A stretch of DNA of 64,000 nucleotides, taken from Homoserinibacter sp. YIM 151385. GTDB taxonomy: Bacteria > Actinomycetota > Actinomycetes > Actinomycetales > Microbacteriaceae. Below are positions 9,793 to 17,623 of the stretch, one piece after another. The translations under genes were made by a program, and so were the position numbers. How positions within the stretch are numbered: the first letter of the stretch is position 1; every line of letters starts with the position of its first letter. The notes below the pieces were generated by a model, which was given only the letters and a program-made list of their open reading frames with translations, was not told where the DNA came from and did not search any database. The stretch is from positions 310,001-374,000 of the forward strand of contig NZ_CP115175.1 in the NCBI RefSeq assembly GCF_027912415.1, read 5' to 3'.

Positions 9793-11178
9793 TCAGTGCC
9801 CCGTGAGCGGGCCCATGACTCTCGCGGCGAGCGAGGGCCGGCCGGTCGCGCGCTCCTCCGCATCCGCGGCCCGCATCGCGAGGAGCCCCGCGTTCGCGCC
9901 GAGGAAGCGCAGCGGCTCCGGCTCCCAGGAGGGCGAGCGGTGCCCGACCCACGGGAGGCGGACGAGCTCCGAGTCCGTGCCCGTCATGAGATCCGCGAGC
10001 GTGCGGCCCGCGAGATTGGTGGTGCTCAGGCCGTCGCCCACGTAGCCCCCGGCGCTCGCGATCCTGGTGACGGCATCCCAGCTCGCGTGCGCGTGCCAGT
10101 CCCGGGCCACGCCGAGCGGCCCGCCCCAGCGGTGGGTGACCGCGGCATCCCCGATCGCCGGGAACAGCTCGCCGAGCGTCCGCCGGAGACGCTCGAAGAC
10201 GCGGGGGACCCGGTCGTAGTCGGGGCGGATGTCGCTGCCCCAGTGGTAGCGGGCGCCGCGCCCGCCGAAGGCGAGCCGGTCGTCGGCCGTGCGCTGACCG
10301 TAGATGAGCAGGTGCCGGAAGTCGGAGAAGGTCTGCCCGTGCCGGAGCCCGATCTCATCCCAGACCTCGGGCGCGAGGGGCTCCGTCGCGATCATGAGCG
10401 AGTAGAGCGGCAGGATGCGGCGGTGCAGCCGGGGGAGCGCCGCGCCGTAGCCCTCGAGCGCGATGACGATCGACTCGGCGCGCACCCGGCCGCGGTCCGT
10501 CTCGACGAGGCCGGGCGACCAGTCCCGCACCCTCGTCCGCTCCGCGATCCGCACGCCGCGCGACTCGAGTGCGCGAGCCAGGCCGCGGACGAGCTTCGCG
10601 GGATGCAGGCGCGCGCAGGCGGGATCGAAGACCGCACCGAGGGCGCCCGCCGCGTGCACGCGCTCCGCGCCCCAGAGCTCGAGCGCGTCGACGCCGAAGC
10701 CGGCCGCCTCCTCGACCTCCGCCCGGGCCGCGCGGAGCTGCACGCCGTCCCGGGCGTAGACGACCGTGCCGCCCTTCGCGAAGTCGCAGTCGATGCCGGC
10801 GGCGGTCGACGCGCGGCCCACCTCGTCGACGGTCGCGACCATCGCCCGCCGCATCGCGAGCGCCGCCTCACGGCCGTGCGCGCGCTCGAGCGACGCCGTC
10901 GATCGGGGGAACAGGGCGCTCGCCCAGCCGCCGTTGCGGCCCGAGGCGCCGAAGCCGGCGATCTCCCGCTCGAGCACGACGATGCGCAGCGCGGGGTCGC
11001 GCTCGAGCAGATACCACGCCGTCCACAGGCCGGTGAGCCCGCCGCCGACGATCGCGACATCCGCCTCCGCATCCCCGTCGAGGGGCGCGCGCGGCACGAG
11101 CGGCCCCTCGAGCGAGTCGTGCCAGAACGACAGCCCGCCATACGGGCTCTCGGCTGCCGGGTTCAGAGCCGCTCCCAC
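9793..11178 (-). CDS. FAD-dependent amine oxidoreductase (DAO/PuuB-like)
   Basis: Flavoprotein of the D-amino acid oxidase family, closest in layout to gamma-glutamylputrescine oxidase PuuB/OrdL. The dinucleotide-binding motif VAIVGGGLTGLWTAWYL occurs near residue 35, then the isoalloxazine-contact region GFGASGRNGGWAS, and a C-terminal FAD segment GGYVGDGLSTTNLAGRTL. The GTG at 11178 overlaps the end of the aminotransferase gene by 16 nt and gives 461 residues. With the aminotransferase and the divergent dehydrogenase it points to polyamine or amino-aldehyde catabolism; the exact amine is inferred, not shown. Confidence 0.85.
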   Translation of the reverse strand: MGAALNPAAESPYGGLSFWHDSLEGPLVPRAPLDGDAEADVAIVGGGLTGLWTAWYLLERDPALRIVVLEREIAGFGASGRNGGWASALFPRSTASLERAHGREAALAMRRAMVATVDEVGRASTAAGIDCDFAKGGTVVYARDGVQLRAARAEVEEAAGFGVDALELWGAERVHAAGALGAVFDPACARLHPAKLVRGLARALESRGVRIAERTRVRDWSPGLVETDRGRVRAESIVIALEGYGAALPRLHRRILPLYSLMIATEPLAPEVWDEIGLRHGQTFSDFRHLLIYGQRTADDRLAFGGRGARYHWGSDIRPDYDRVPRVFERLRRTLGELFPAIGDAAVTHRWGGPLGVARDWHAHASWDAVTRIASAGGYVGDGLSTTNLAGRTLADLMTGTDSELVRLPWVGHRSPSWEPEPLRFLGANAGLLAMRAADAEERATGRPSLAARVMGPLTGH

Positions 11179-12581
11179 GCCTCCGTCAGGACCTTGCGCA
11201 GGATCGCCTCGATCTCGTCGAACTCGGCCGGGCCGATCGTGAGCGGCGGGGCGAGCTGGATGACGGGGTCGCCGCGGTCGTCGGCGCGGCAGTAGAGGCC
11301 GGCCTCGTAGAGCGCCTTCGAGAGGAAGCCGCGGAGCAGGCGCTCCGACTCGTCGTCGTCGAAGGTCGCCTTCGTCGCCTTGTCCTTCACGAGCTCGATG
11401 CCGAAGAAGTAGCCGTCGCCGCGGACGTCGCCGACGATCGGGAGGTCGAGCAGCTTCTCGAGCGTCGCCCGGAAGACGGGCGAGTTCTCGCGGACGCGCT
11501 CGTTGAGCCCCTCCTCCTCGAAGATGCGCAGGTTCTCGAGCGCGACGGCCGCCGAGACGGGGTGCCCGCCGAAGGTGTAGCCGTGGTAGAAGGAGGTCTG
11601 CCCGTGCTTGAAGGGCTCGTAGATGCGGTCGCTCACGATGGTCGCGCCGATCGGCGAGTAGCCGCTCGTCATGCCCTTCGCGCAGGTGATCATGTCGGGC
11701 ACGTAGCCGTAGGCGTCGCAGGCGAACATGTGGCCGATCCGGCCGAAGGCGCAGATGACCTCGTCCGAGACGAGCAGGACGTCGTACTGGTCGCAGATCT
11801 CGCGCACCCGCTGGAAGTAGCCGGGCGGCGGCGGGAAGCAGCCGCCCGAGTTCTGCACCGGCTCGAGGAAGACCGCGGCGACCGTGTCGGCGCCCTCGAA
11901 GAGGATCATCTCCTCGATGCGGTTCGCGGCCCACAGGCCGAAGGCCTCGGCGTCGGCGCCCTGCGCGTCGCCGACGAAGCCCATCTCCTCCGCGCGGTAC
12001 GCGTTCGTGTTCGGCACGCGGAAGCCGCCGGGCGTGATCGGCTCGAACATGGCCTTCATGGCCGGGATGCCGGTGATCGCGAGCGCGCCCTGCGGCGTGC
12101 CGTGGTACGCGACGGCGCGCGAGATGACCTTGTGCTTGGTCGGCTGGCCCTGGAGCTTCCAGTAGTACTTCGCGAGCTTGAACGCGGTCTCGACCGCCTC
12201 GCCGCCGCCCGTCGAGAAGAAGACGCGGTTCAGGTCGCCGGGCGCGTAGTCGGCGAGCTTGTCGGCGAGCTCGATCGCGGCCGGGTGCGCATAGGACCAC
12301 AGCGGGAAGAAGGCGAGCTCCTCGGCCTGCCGCGCGGCCGTCTCGGCGAGGCGCGTGCGGCCGTGGCCGGCGTTCACGACGAACAGGCCCGAGAGGCCGT
12401 CGAGGTAGCGCCGGCCCTGGGCGTCCCAGATGTGGTGGCCGTCGCCCTTCACGATCACGGGGACGCCGTGGCCGTCCTCCATGACGGACTGGCGCGCGAA
12501 GTGCATCCAGAGATGGTCCTTCGCCTTCTGCTGCAGGTCGGCGTCGTCGACGGACTCGACGGGCTGGACGGTGGTGGTCAT
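11163..12581 (-). CDS. spuC: Class III aminotransferase, putrescine/omega-amino acid type
   Basis: PLP enzyme that moves the terminal amino group of diamines or omega-amino acids to pyruvate (SpuC/omega-amino acid:pyruvate type). The 472 residues include the N-terminal KDHLWMHFARQS, the PLP-phosphate motif STGGGEAVETAFKLA, VSDEVICAFGRIG and the Schiff-base Lys302 in ITCAKGMTSGYSPIGA. The start MTTTVQPVESVDD is at 12581, 2 nt after the Lrp-type gene, so all three minus-strand genes form one operon. Substrate assignment rests on context (Pot transporter, PatD-like dehydrogenase). Confidence 0.85.
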   Translation of the reverse strand: MTTTVQPVESVDDADLQQKAKDHLWMHFARQSVMEDGHGVPVIVKGDGHHIWDAQGRRYLDGLSGLFVVNAGHGRTRLAETAARQAEELAFFPLWSYAHPAAIELADKLADYAPGDLNRVFFSTGGGEAVETAFKLAKYYWKLQGQPTKHKVISRAVAYHGTPQGALAITGIPAMKAMFEPITPGGFRVPNTNAYRAEEMGFVGDAQGADAEAFGLWAANRIEEMILFEGADTVAAVFLEPVQNSGGCFPPPPGYFQRVREICDQYDVLLVSDEVICAFGRIGHMFACDAYGYVPDMITCAKGMTSGYSPIGATIVSDRIYEPFKHGQTSFYHGYTFGGHPVSAAVALENLRIFEEEGLNERVRENSPVFRATLEKLLDLPIVGDVRGDGYFFGIELVKDKATKATFDDDESERLLRGFLSKALYEAGLYCRADDRGDPVIQLAPPLTIGPAEFDEIEAILRKVLTEAWERL

Positions 12582-12583
12582 GG

Positions 12584-13051
12584 CTATCTCGTTCCCCAGT
12601 TGTAGAACTGCTTGTGGAGCCTCAGGTACACGAAGGTCTCGGTCGACTGCACGCCGTCGATCGCGCGGATGCGGCGGTTGAGGAGCTCGATGAGGTCGTC
12701 GTCGTTCTCGCAGACGACCTCGACGAGGAGGTCGAAGCTGCCCGCCGTGAGGACGACGTAGTCGACGCTCGGCAGCTCGCCGAGCGCCTGCGCGACCCGC
12801 GTCGTGTCGCCGGAGACGCGGATGCCGATCATGGCCTGGCGGAAGAAGCCGAGCTGCATCGGGTCGGTGACGGCCACGACCTGCATGACGCCCGCATCCG
12901 TGAGCTTCTGCACGCGCTGGCGCACGGCGGCCTCGCTGAGCCCCACCGCCTTCCCGATCTCGGCGTAGGAGCGGCGGCCGTCCTCCTGCAGCTGCTCGAC
13001 GATCGCCTTCGAGACGTCGTCGAGCACGATGGGCCTGGGGCGAGCGGACAT
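12584..13051 (-). CDS. Lrp/AsnC family transcriptional regulator
   Basis: Feast/famine regulator. The N-terminal winged helix (DDVSKAIVEQLQEDGRRSYAEIGKAVGLSEAAVRQRVQKL) is followed by the C-terminal RAM effector domain (VDYVVLTAGSFDLLVEVVCENDDDL). I start it at the ATG 13051 (MSARPRPIVLDD), which gives 155 residues and drops a weak 12-residue extension. A CAGAAT hexamer lies 7 nt upstream. It leads the amine-catabolism operon and faces the aldehyde dehydrogenase across a 115-bp divergent region, so it is the likely local regulator. Confidence 0.9.
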   Translation of the reverse strand: MSARPRPIVLDDVSKAIVEQLQEDGRRSYAEIGKAVGLSEAAVRQRVQKLTDAGVMQVVAVTDPMQLGFFRQAMIGIRVSGDTTRVAQALGELPSVDYVVLTAGSFDLLVEVVCENDDDLIELLNRRIRAIDGVQSTETFVYLRLHKQFYNWGTR

Positions 13052-13166
13052 GGCTTCGATTCTGTCAGTCGAGAGCGATGCGTACAAGCGGATCCGCAGG
13101 AAATCGGGATCTCGACGGACGGAATCCGCAGTGTCGCCGGGAGGGCGCGGCGGTTATGGTGGGGGC
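13052..13166. promoter_or_regulatory. Divergent regulatory region between Lrp-type gene and patD
   Basis: The 115-bp gap holds two palindrome-like boxes: GCGGATCCGC at 13088-13097 and CGGAATCCG at 13120-13128, 32 bp apart from start to start (three helical turns). The spacing and the neighbouring regulator gene suggest Lrp-type binding sites. The same CGGAWTCCG core recurs upstream of potD at 32253-32261. Binding itself is inference. Confidence 0.45.
13155..13160 (+). promoter_or_regulatory. -10-like hexamer TATGGT before patD
   Basis: TATGGT ends 6 nt before the ATG at 13167 and lies 27 bp downstream of the CGGAATCCG box, so the box is upstream of the promoter core. Confidence 0.45.
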
Positions 13167-14603
13167 ATGGCTGCCCGTGAACTGCGCAACTTCATCAACG
13201 GCGAGTACGTGGACGCGAAGGCCGATGCCGGCTTCGACGTCGTCGACCCCGCCGACGAGTCCGTCTACGCGACCTCGCCCGTCTCGGGCGCGGCGGATGT
13301 CGACGCCGCCTTCTCGGCCGCCGCGACCGCCTTCGAGAGCTGGGGCGACACGACGCCGGGGGAGCGATCCCTCGCCCTCTTCCGCATCGCGGACGAGATG
13401 GAGCGCCGCGCCGAGGAGTTCGCCGACCTCGAGTCGCAGGACGCGGGCAAGCCCCGCGCGAGCCTCGTCGAGGACGAGATCATGCTCTCGGTCGACCAGA
13501 TCCGCTTCTTCGCGACCGCCGCGCGTCACCTCGACGGGCTGAGCGCCGGGGAGTACATGGCCGACCACACGAGCGTCATCCGCCGCGAGCCGATCGGCGT
13601 CGTCGGCCAGGTCACCCCCTGGAACTACCCGCTCAACATGGCGGTGTGGAAGTTCGCGCCGGCGCTCGCCGCGGGCAACACGAGCGTGCTGAAGCCCTCC
13701 GACACGACGCCGCAGTCGACGCTGCTCCTCGCCGAGATCGTCGCCGAGCACACGCCGACGGGCACGCTCAACGTCGTGACCGGCGATCGGACGACGGGCG
13801 CCGCGATGATCGAGCACCCGATCCCGCAGATGGTCTCCATCACGGGCTCGGTGCGCGCCGGCATGGAGGTCGCGAAGGCCGCCGCGGGCGACCTCAAGCG
13901 GGTGCACCTCGAGCTCGGCGGCAAGGCCCCCGTCATCGTCTACGACGACGCGGACCTCGAGAAGGCGGTCGAGGGCATCGCGATCGCGGGCTACTTCAAC
14001 GCCGGCCAGGACTGCACCGCGGCGACGCGAGTGCTCGTGCACGAGAAGGTGCACGACGCCTTCGTCGAGCAGATGGCCGCCTACGTCCAGGCGAACGTGA
14101 AGACGGGCGCCCCGCGCGCCGAGGACACCTTCTTCGGGCCCCTCAACAACGCGGACCAGTTCGCGCGCGTGCGCGGCGTGCTCGACGCGCTGCCCTCGCA
14201 CGCGGAGGTCCGCGTCGGCGGGACCGTCCACGACGGCAAGGGCTACTACATCGACCCGACGGTCGTCGCGAACCTCCGCCAGGACGACGACGCGATCCAG
14301 AACGAGATCTTCGGTCCCGTCATCACCGTGCAGTCCTTCGCGGACGAGGGCCAGGCGCTCGGCTGGGCGAACGGCGTGCGCTACGGACTCTCCTCGAGCG
14401 TCTGGACGCGCGACCACGGCCGCGCGATGCGCGCCGCGAAGCGCCTCGACTTCGGCTGCGTGTGGATCAACACCCACATCCCGCTCGTCGCCGAGATGCC
14501 GCACGGCGGCTTCAAGCACTCCGGCTACGGCAAGGATCTCTCGGTCTACGGCTTCGAGGACTACACGCGCATCAAGCACGTCATGTCCTACATCGGCGAG
14601 TAG
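13167..14603 (+). CDS. patD: Gamma-aminobutyraldehyde-type dehydrogenase
   Basis: NAD(P)-dependent aldehyde dehydrogenase expected to oxidise 4-aminobutanal to GABA after amine transfer from putrescine. The 478 residues contain GQVTPWNYPLNMAVWK, the general base Glu249 in LELGGKAP and the catalytic Cys283 in NAGQDCTAATR, and end with the typical SGYGKDLSVYGFEDYTRIKH. ATG 13167 fits the promoter; the frame is open earlier but without similarity. It is divergent from the Lrp-type gene and aminotransferase, which supports the polyamine assignment over other aldehyde substrates (inference). Confidence 0.85.
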   Translation: MAARELRNFINGEYVDAKADAGFDVVDPADESVYATSPVSGAADVDAAFSAAATAFESWGDTTPGERSLALFRIADEMERRAEEFADLESQDAGKPRASLVEDEIMLSVDQIRFFATAARHLDGLSAGEYMADHTSVIRREPIGVVGQVTPWNYPLNMAVWKFAPALAAGNTSVLKPSDTTPQSTLLLAEIVAEHTPTGTLNVVTGDRTTGAAMIEHPIPQMVSITGSVRAGMEVAKAAAGDLKRVHLELGGKAPVIVYDDADLEKAVEGIAIAGYFNAGQDCTAATRVLVHEKVHDAFVEQMAAYVQANVKTGAPRAEDTFFGPLNNADQFARVRGVLDALPSHAEVRVGGTVHDGKGYYIDPTVVANLRQDDDAIQNEIFGPVITVQSFADEGQALGWANGVRYGLSSSVWTRDHGRAMRAAKRLDFGCVWINTHIPLVAEMPHGGFKHSGYGKDLSVYGFEDYTRIKHVMSYIGE

Positions 14604-14656
14604 GCCCGCCGACGCCGGGTCGCGCGCCGCGGCCCCCGCGGGGGAAGAATAGGACG

Positions 14657-15289
14657 ATGGACCCGGAGCTCGACGACACCGTGCTGCGGCCGCGTGCCGC
14701 GGCTGCCGTGCCGGTCGAGCCGGATGCGGACGCGATCGAGGACGAGACGGTCCCGCGCGCGCGGCACCGCGCGCCCTCGGTCCCGGAGCCGCCCGAGTCC
14801 GCCGCCTCCGGACTCCCGGAACTCGTCGAGCCGGGGCCGCGACCCGAGCCGCCGGTCGTCGTGCCGGCCGAGCTCGCTCCGGCGGCCGTGGCCGAGCCCG
14901 CGCCCGCACCGGCCGCCGAGCCCGAGCCCGAGCCGCGGACCGGGGCCGCCGGGGCGGCGCACGTGCGCGTCGGCCACCACCTCGTCGCGATCGACCGCGT
15001 CATCCTGGTCGGACGCAGGCCCGCCGCGCCGCGCATCCCCGTCCCCGGCGGCCATCGGCTCCTCCGCGTGCCCTCGCCGAACGGCGAGATCTCCTCGACG
15101 CACCTCGAGCTGCGGCCGGCCGGCACCGGCATCCTCGTGACCGATCTCCGCTCGACCAACGGCACCCTGCTGCGTCGAGCCGAGGGCACCCGCCTCGTGC
15201 AGGGCGAGACCGTCGTCGTGCAGCCGCCCGCGAGCCTCGAGCTCGGCGAGGGCGCCGTGCTCGAGCTGATCGCGCCGGGAGAGGCATGA
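14657..15289 (+). CDS. FHA domain protein with Pro/Ala/Glu-rich linker
   Basis: First gene of the kinase/surface-protein cluster. The 210-residue product has a disordered, acidic, Pro/Ala-rich N-terminal half with threonines in MDPELDDTVLRPR and DAIEDETVPRA, likely phosphorylation sites, and a C-terminal FHA fold from about residue 110: VGRRPAAPRIP, then ISSTHLELRP and VTDLRSTNGTLLRR, the Ser/His and Asn that read phosphothreonine. It should bind phosphorylated partners of the local kinase (inference). Its stop overlaps the phosphatase start (ATGA), so the two are coupled. Confidence 0.85.
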   Translation: MDPELDDTVLRPRAAAAVPVEPDADAIEDETVPRARHRAPSVPEPPESAASGLPELVEPGPRPEPPVVVPAELAPAAVAEPAPAPAAEPEPEPRTGAAGAAHVRVGHHLVAIDRVILVGRRPAAPRIPVPGGHRLLRVPSPNGEISSTHLELRPAGTGILVTDLRSTNGTLLRRAEGTRLVQGETVVVQPPASLELGEGAVLELIAPGEA

Positions 15290-16083
15290 CCGTCCTCGGC
15301 GCGCGCACCGGCACCGCGGTCCTCAGCGGCCCGCGGGGCGACCTCGAGCTCGCCTGGGGGGTCGCGACCGACATCGGCCTCCGGCGGGAGGCGAACGAGG
15401 ACAGCGCGCTCGCGCAGCCGCCGCTCTTCGCGGTCGCCGACGGGATGGGCGGCCACGCCGCAGGGGATCGCGCCAGCCACGCGGTCGTCACGCGCCTCGC
15501 CGAGGCGGCGGACGCCTCGGGCCCGGAGCTCGCGGGGGAGCCGGCCGTCGAGACCGCGCTCGCCGCCCTCGACCGCGCCGCCGCCGACATCGACGCGCTC
15601 GGCGCCGAGCTGCCGCTCGGCGCCGGGACCACCGTCGCCGCGCTCGTGCTCGCCCTCGACGAGGACGGCGCCCCGGTCGGCGAGCTGCTCAACATCGGCG
15701 ACAGCCGCGTCTACCGCTTCGCCCGGAACGAGCTCCGTCAGGCGACCGTCGACCACAGCGTCGTCCAGGAGCTCGTCGACGCCGGCCTCCTCGATCCCGC
15801 GCTCGCCGAGGACCACCCCGAGGCGAACGTCATCACGCGGGCGCTCGGCTTCCACGAGCCGCCCGCGCCGGACCGCATCCGCCTCGCGCTCGAGACGGGG
15901 ATGCGGCTCCTCCTCTGCAGCGACGGCCTCACCCGCGAGGTCGGCGCCGAGCGCATCCGGCTCCACCTCGCGGCGGGGCTGGCGCCCGCATCCACGGCCG
16001 CCGCGCTCGTCGACGCGGCCCTCGCGGCGGGCGGTCGCGACAACGTCACGGTGCTCGTCGTCGACATCGTGCACGCCCCCTGA
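15286..16083 (+). CDS. PP2C-family Ser/Thr protein phosphatase
   Basis: Metal-dependent protein phosphatase (PPM family, PstP/PrpC type) expected to reverse the kinase encoded next. The metal-binding motifs are intact: GLRREANEDSALA, VADGMGGHAAGDRAS, NIGDSRVYR, LLLCSDGLTREV and the final GGRDNVTVLVVDI. At 265 residues it is the cytosolic catalytic domain only, without the membrane segment of PstP. The start at 15286 overlaps the FHA gene by 4 nt. Confidence 0.93.
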   Translation: MTVLGARTGTAVLSGPRGDLELAWGVATDIGLRREANEDSALAQPPLFAVADGMGGHAAGDRASHAVVTRLAEAADASGPELAGEPAVETALAALDRAAADIDALGAELPLGAGTTVAALVLALDEDGAPVGELLNIGDSRVYRFARNELRQATVDHSVVQELVDAGLLDPALAEDHPEANVITRALGFHEPPAPDRIRLALETGMRLLLCSDGLTREVGAERIRLHLAAGLAPASTAAALVDAALAAGGRDNVTVLVVDIVHAP

Positions 16084-16102
16084 ACCGGGCGCACGACACA
16101 CG

Positions 16103-16117
16103 CCCCCCGTTCGGGGG
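16103..16117 (+). terminator. C/G hairpin between phosphatase and kinase genes
   Basis: CCCCC-GTTC-GGGGG forms a short strong stem between the phosphatase stop and the kinase promoter. There is no T-run, so it would be an attenuator or processing structure rather than a classical terminator. Confidence 0.3.
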
Positions 16118-16148
16118 TGAGGTGCGCTTCGGCGGCCCGGAGCCTGCC

Positions 16149-16154
16149 TACAAT
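16149..16154 (+). promoter_or_regulatory. -10-like hexamer TACAAT before the kinase gene
   Basis: TACAAT lies 31 nt before the kinase ATG at 16186, which has its own GGAAGGGGG ribosome binding site, so this would be a leadered promoter separating the kinase group from FHA-phosphatase. Confidence 0.4.
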
Positions 16155-16185
16155 CGAGCCACCTGTGCCTGGAAGGGGGTCGAAC

Positions 16186-17619
16186 ATGGCGCGCCGTCTG
16201 CCGTCGCAGCCTCCCGTCCTGCCCGGGTTCAGCTTCGTGCACATCCTGGGCTCGGGCGGCTTCGCCGACGTCTTCCTCTACGAGCAGAACATGCCGCGCC
16301 GCCAGGTCGCCGTCAAGGTCATGCTCAACGAGGTCGTCAACGACCAGGTGCGCCAGATGTTCCAGGCCGAGGCGAACCTCATGGCGCAGGTGAGCGCACA
16401 CCCCTCGATCCTCACCGTCTACCAGGCGGGGGTCTCCGCCGACGGCCGCCCCTACCTCGTCATGGAGCTCTGCTCCGCCGCGCTGAGCGAGCGCTACCGT
16501 CGCGAGCGGATCCCCGTGCCGGAGGTGCTCCGCATCGCCGTCCGCATCGGCTCGGCGGTCGAGACGGCCCACCGTGCGGGCGTGCTCCACCGCGACATCA
16601 AGCCCTCGAACATCCTGCTCACCGCCTACGGGCATCCCGTGCTCTCCGACTTCGGCATCGCCTCGACGCTGAGCTCGGCACGCGACGAGGAGGCCGTCGG
16701 GCTCTCGGTGCCGTGGTCGGCGCCCGAGGTCCTGCTCGACGAGACCCCCGGCTCCGTCACGAGCGAGGTGTGGTCGCTCGCCGCGACCGTCTACTCGCTC
16801 CTCGCGGGCCGGTCGCCCTTCGAGGTCGCCGGCGGCTCGAACACCTCTGCCGAGCTGATCGGCCGCATCGGGCGGGCGAAGCCGCAGGCGATCGCGCGCC
16901 CCGACGTGCCCGCGAGCCTCGAGCAGCTGCTCCGCCGCGCCATGTCCCGTCGCCCCGAGCAGCGACCGCAGAGCGCGATCGAGCTCGTGCGCGAGCTGCA
17001 GCTCATCGAATCCGAGCTCGGCGTCGCGCAGACCCCCATCGAGGTCGCGATGGACGACTGGGCGCTCCAGACGGTCGGCGACCTCGAGGAGCGCACGAAG
17101 GTCCGCGCCGTCCCGACCGGGGCCGCCGCCGCGAGCCGCCGCCGCCGCCGTCGGCAGGCGCTCGGGCGGGAGACCCACGAGGCCGTCGGCACGGTGCTCC
17201 GCGATCCGAGCCTGCCGCCGCGGCTCTCCCGCAGCCGCACCGGCGCGCCGCCCGCCGGACCGCAGGTGCTGATCTGGGTGCTCATCGTGAGCGCGGTGCT
17301 CGTGCTGGGCCTCGGCGCGGCCGCCATCGCCGTGCTCGTGCGCGCCGCGGGCGGGGGCGACATCCCGCGCGTCGCCGAGATCTCCGCCGTCGAGCAGGAC
17401 GGCGCCGTCGAGTTCAGCTGGGACGACCCGGGGATCGCCGACGGCGACCTGTACCGCGTGCAGGTGCGCGACGGCGAGTCGAGCATCCAGGGGAGCCCCA
17501 GCTTCCGCGTCGCCGCCGTGCCCGGCGAGCTCGTCTGCCTCACCGTGTCGGTGAACCGCGACGGCACCTCGGGCGAGCCGAGCGCCGAGAAGTGCCTCGA
17601 CGTCCAGGACGGCGGGTGA
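16186..17619 (+). CDS. Membrane Ser/Thr protein kinase with extracellular Fn3-like domain
   Basis: Hanks-type kinase of 477 residues. Seen: glycine loop GSGGFADV, Lys44 in VAVKVM, HRDIKPSN with Asp137, DFG at Asp155, a short activation loop and APE. The domain ends near residue 290, a basic juxtamembrane linker follows, one membrane span lies at about 361-385, and the extracellular tail is a single Fn3-like domain (VEFSWDDPGIADGDLYRVQV). PASTA repeats are absent, so it is not PknB itself. The start has a strong GGAAGGGGG ribosome binding site. The stop is 4 nt before the giant Ig/Fn3 gene, suggesting the two extracellular parts work together. It corresponds to Pkb2 of the bifidobacterial PFNA cluster (from memory). 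Confidence 0.93.
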   Translation: MARRLPSQPPVLPGFSFVHILGSGGFADVFLYEQNMPRRQVAVKVMLNEVVNDQVRQMFQAEANLMAQVSAHPSILTVYQAGVSADGRPYLVMELCSAALSERYRRERIPVPEVLRIAVRIGSAVETAHRAGVLHRDIKPSNILLTAYGHPVLSDFGIASTLSSARDEEAVGLSVPWSAPEVLLDETPGSVTSEVWSLAATVYSLLAGRSPFEVAGGSNTSAELIGRIGRAKPQAIARPDVPASLEQLLRRAMSRRPEQRPQSAIELVRELQLIESELGVAQTPIEVAMDDWALQTVGDLEERTKVRAVPTGAAAASRRRRRRQALGRETHEAVGTVLRDPSLPPRLSRSRTGAPPAGPQVLIWVLIVSAVLVLGLGAAAIAVLVRAAGGGDIPRVAEISAVEQDGAVEFSWDDPGIADGDLYRVQVRDGESSIQGSPSFRVAAVPGELVCLTVSVNRDGTSGEPSAEKCLDVQDGG

Positions 17620-17623
17620 TCGC

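Noticed and set aside
14633-14644. CCCCCGCGGGGG as a patD terminator
   Set aside because: It is self-complementary with essentially no loop and no T-run, so hairpin formation is doubtful.
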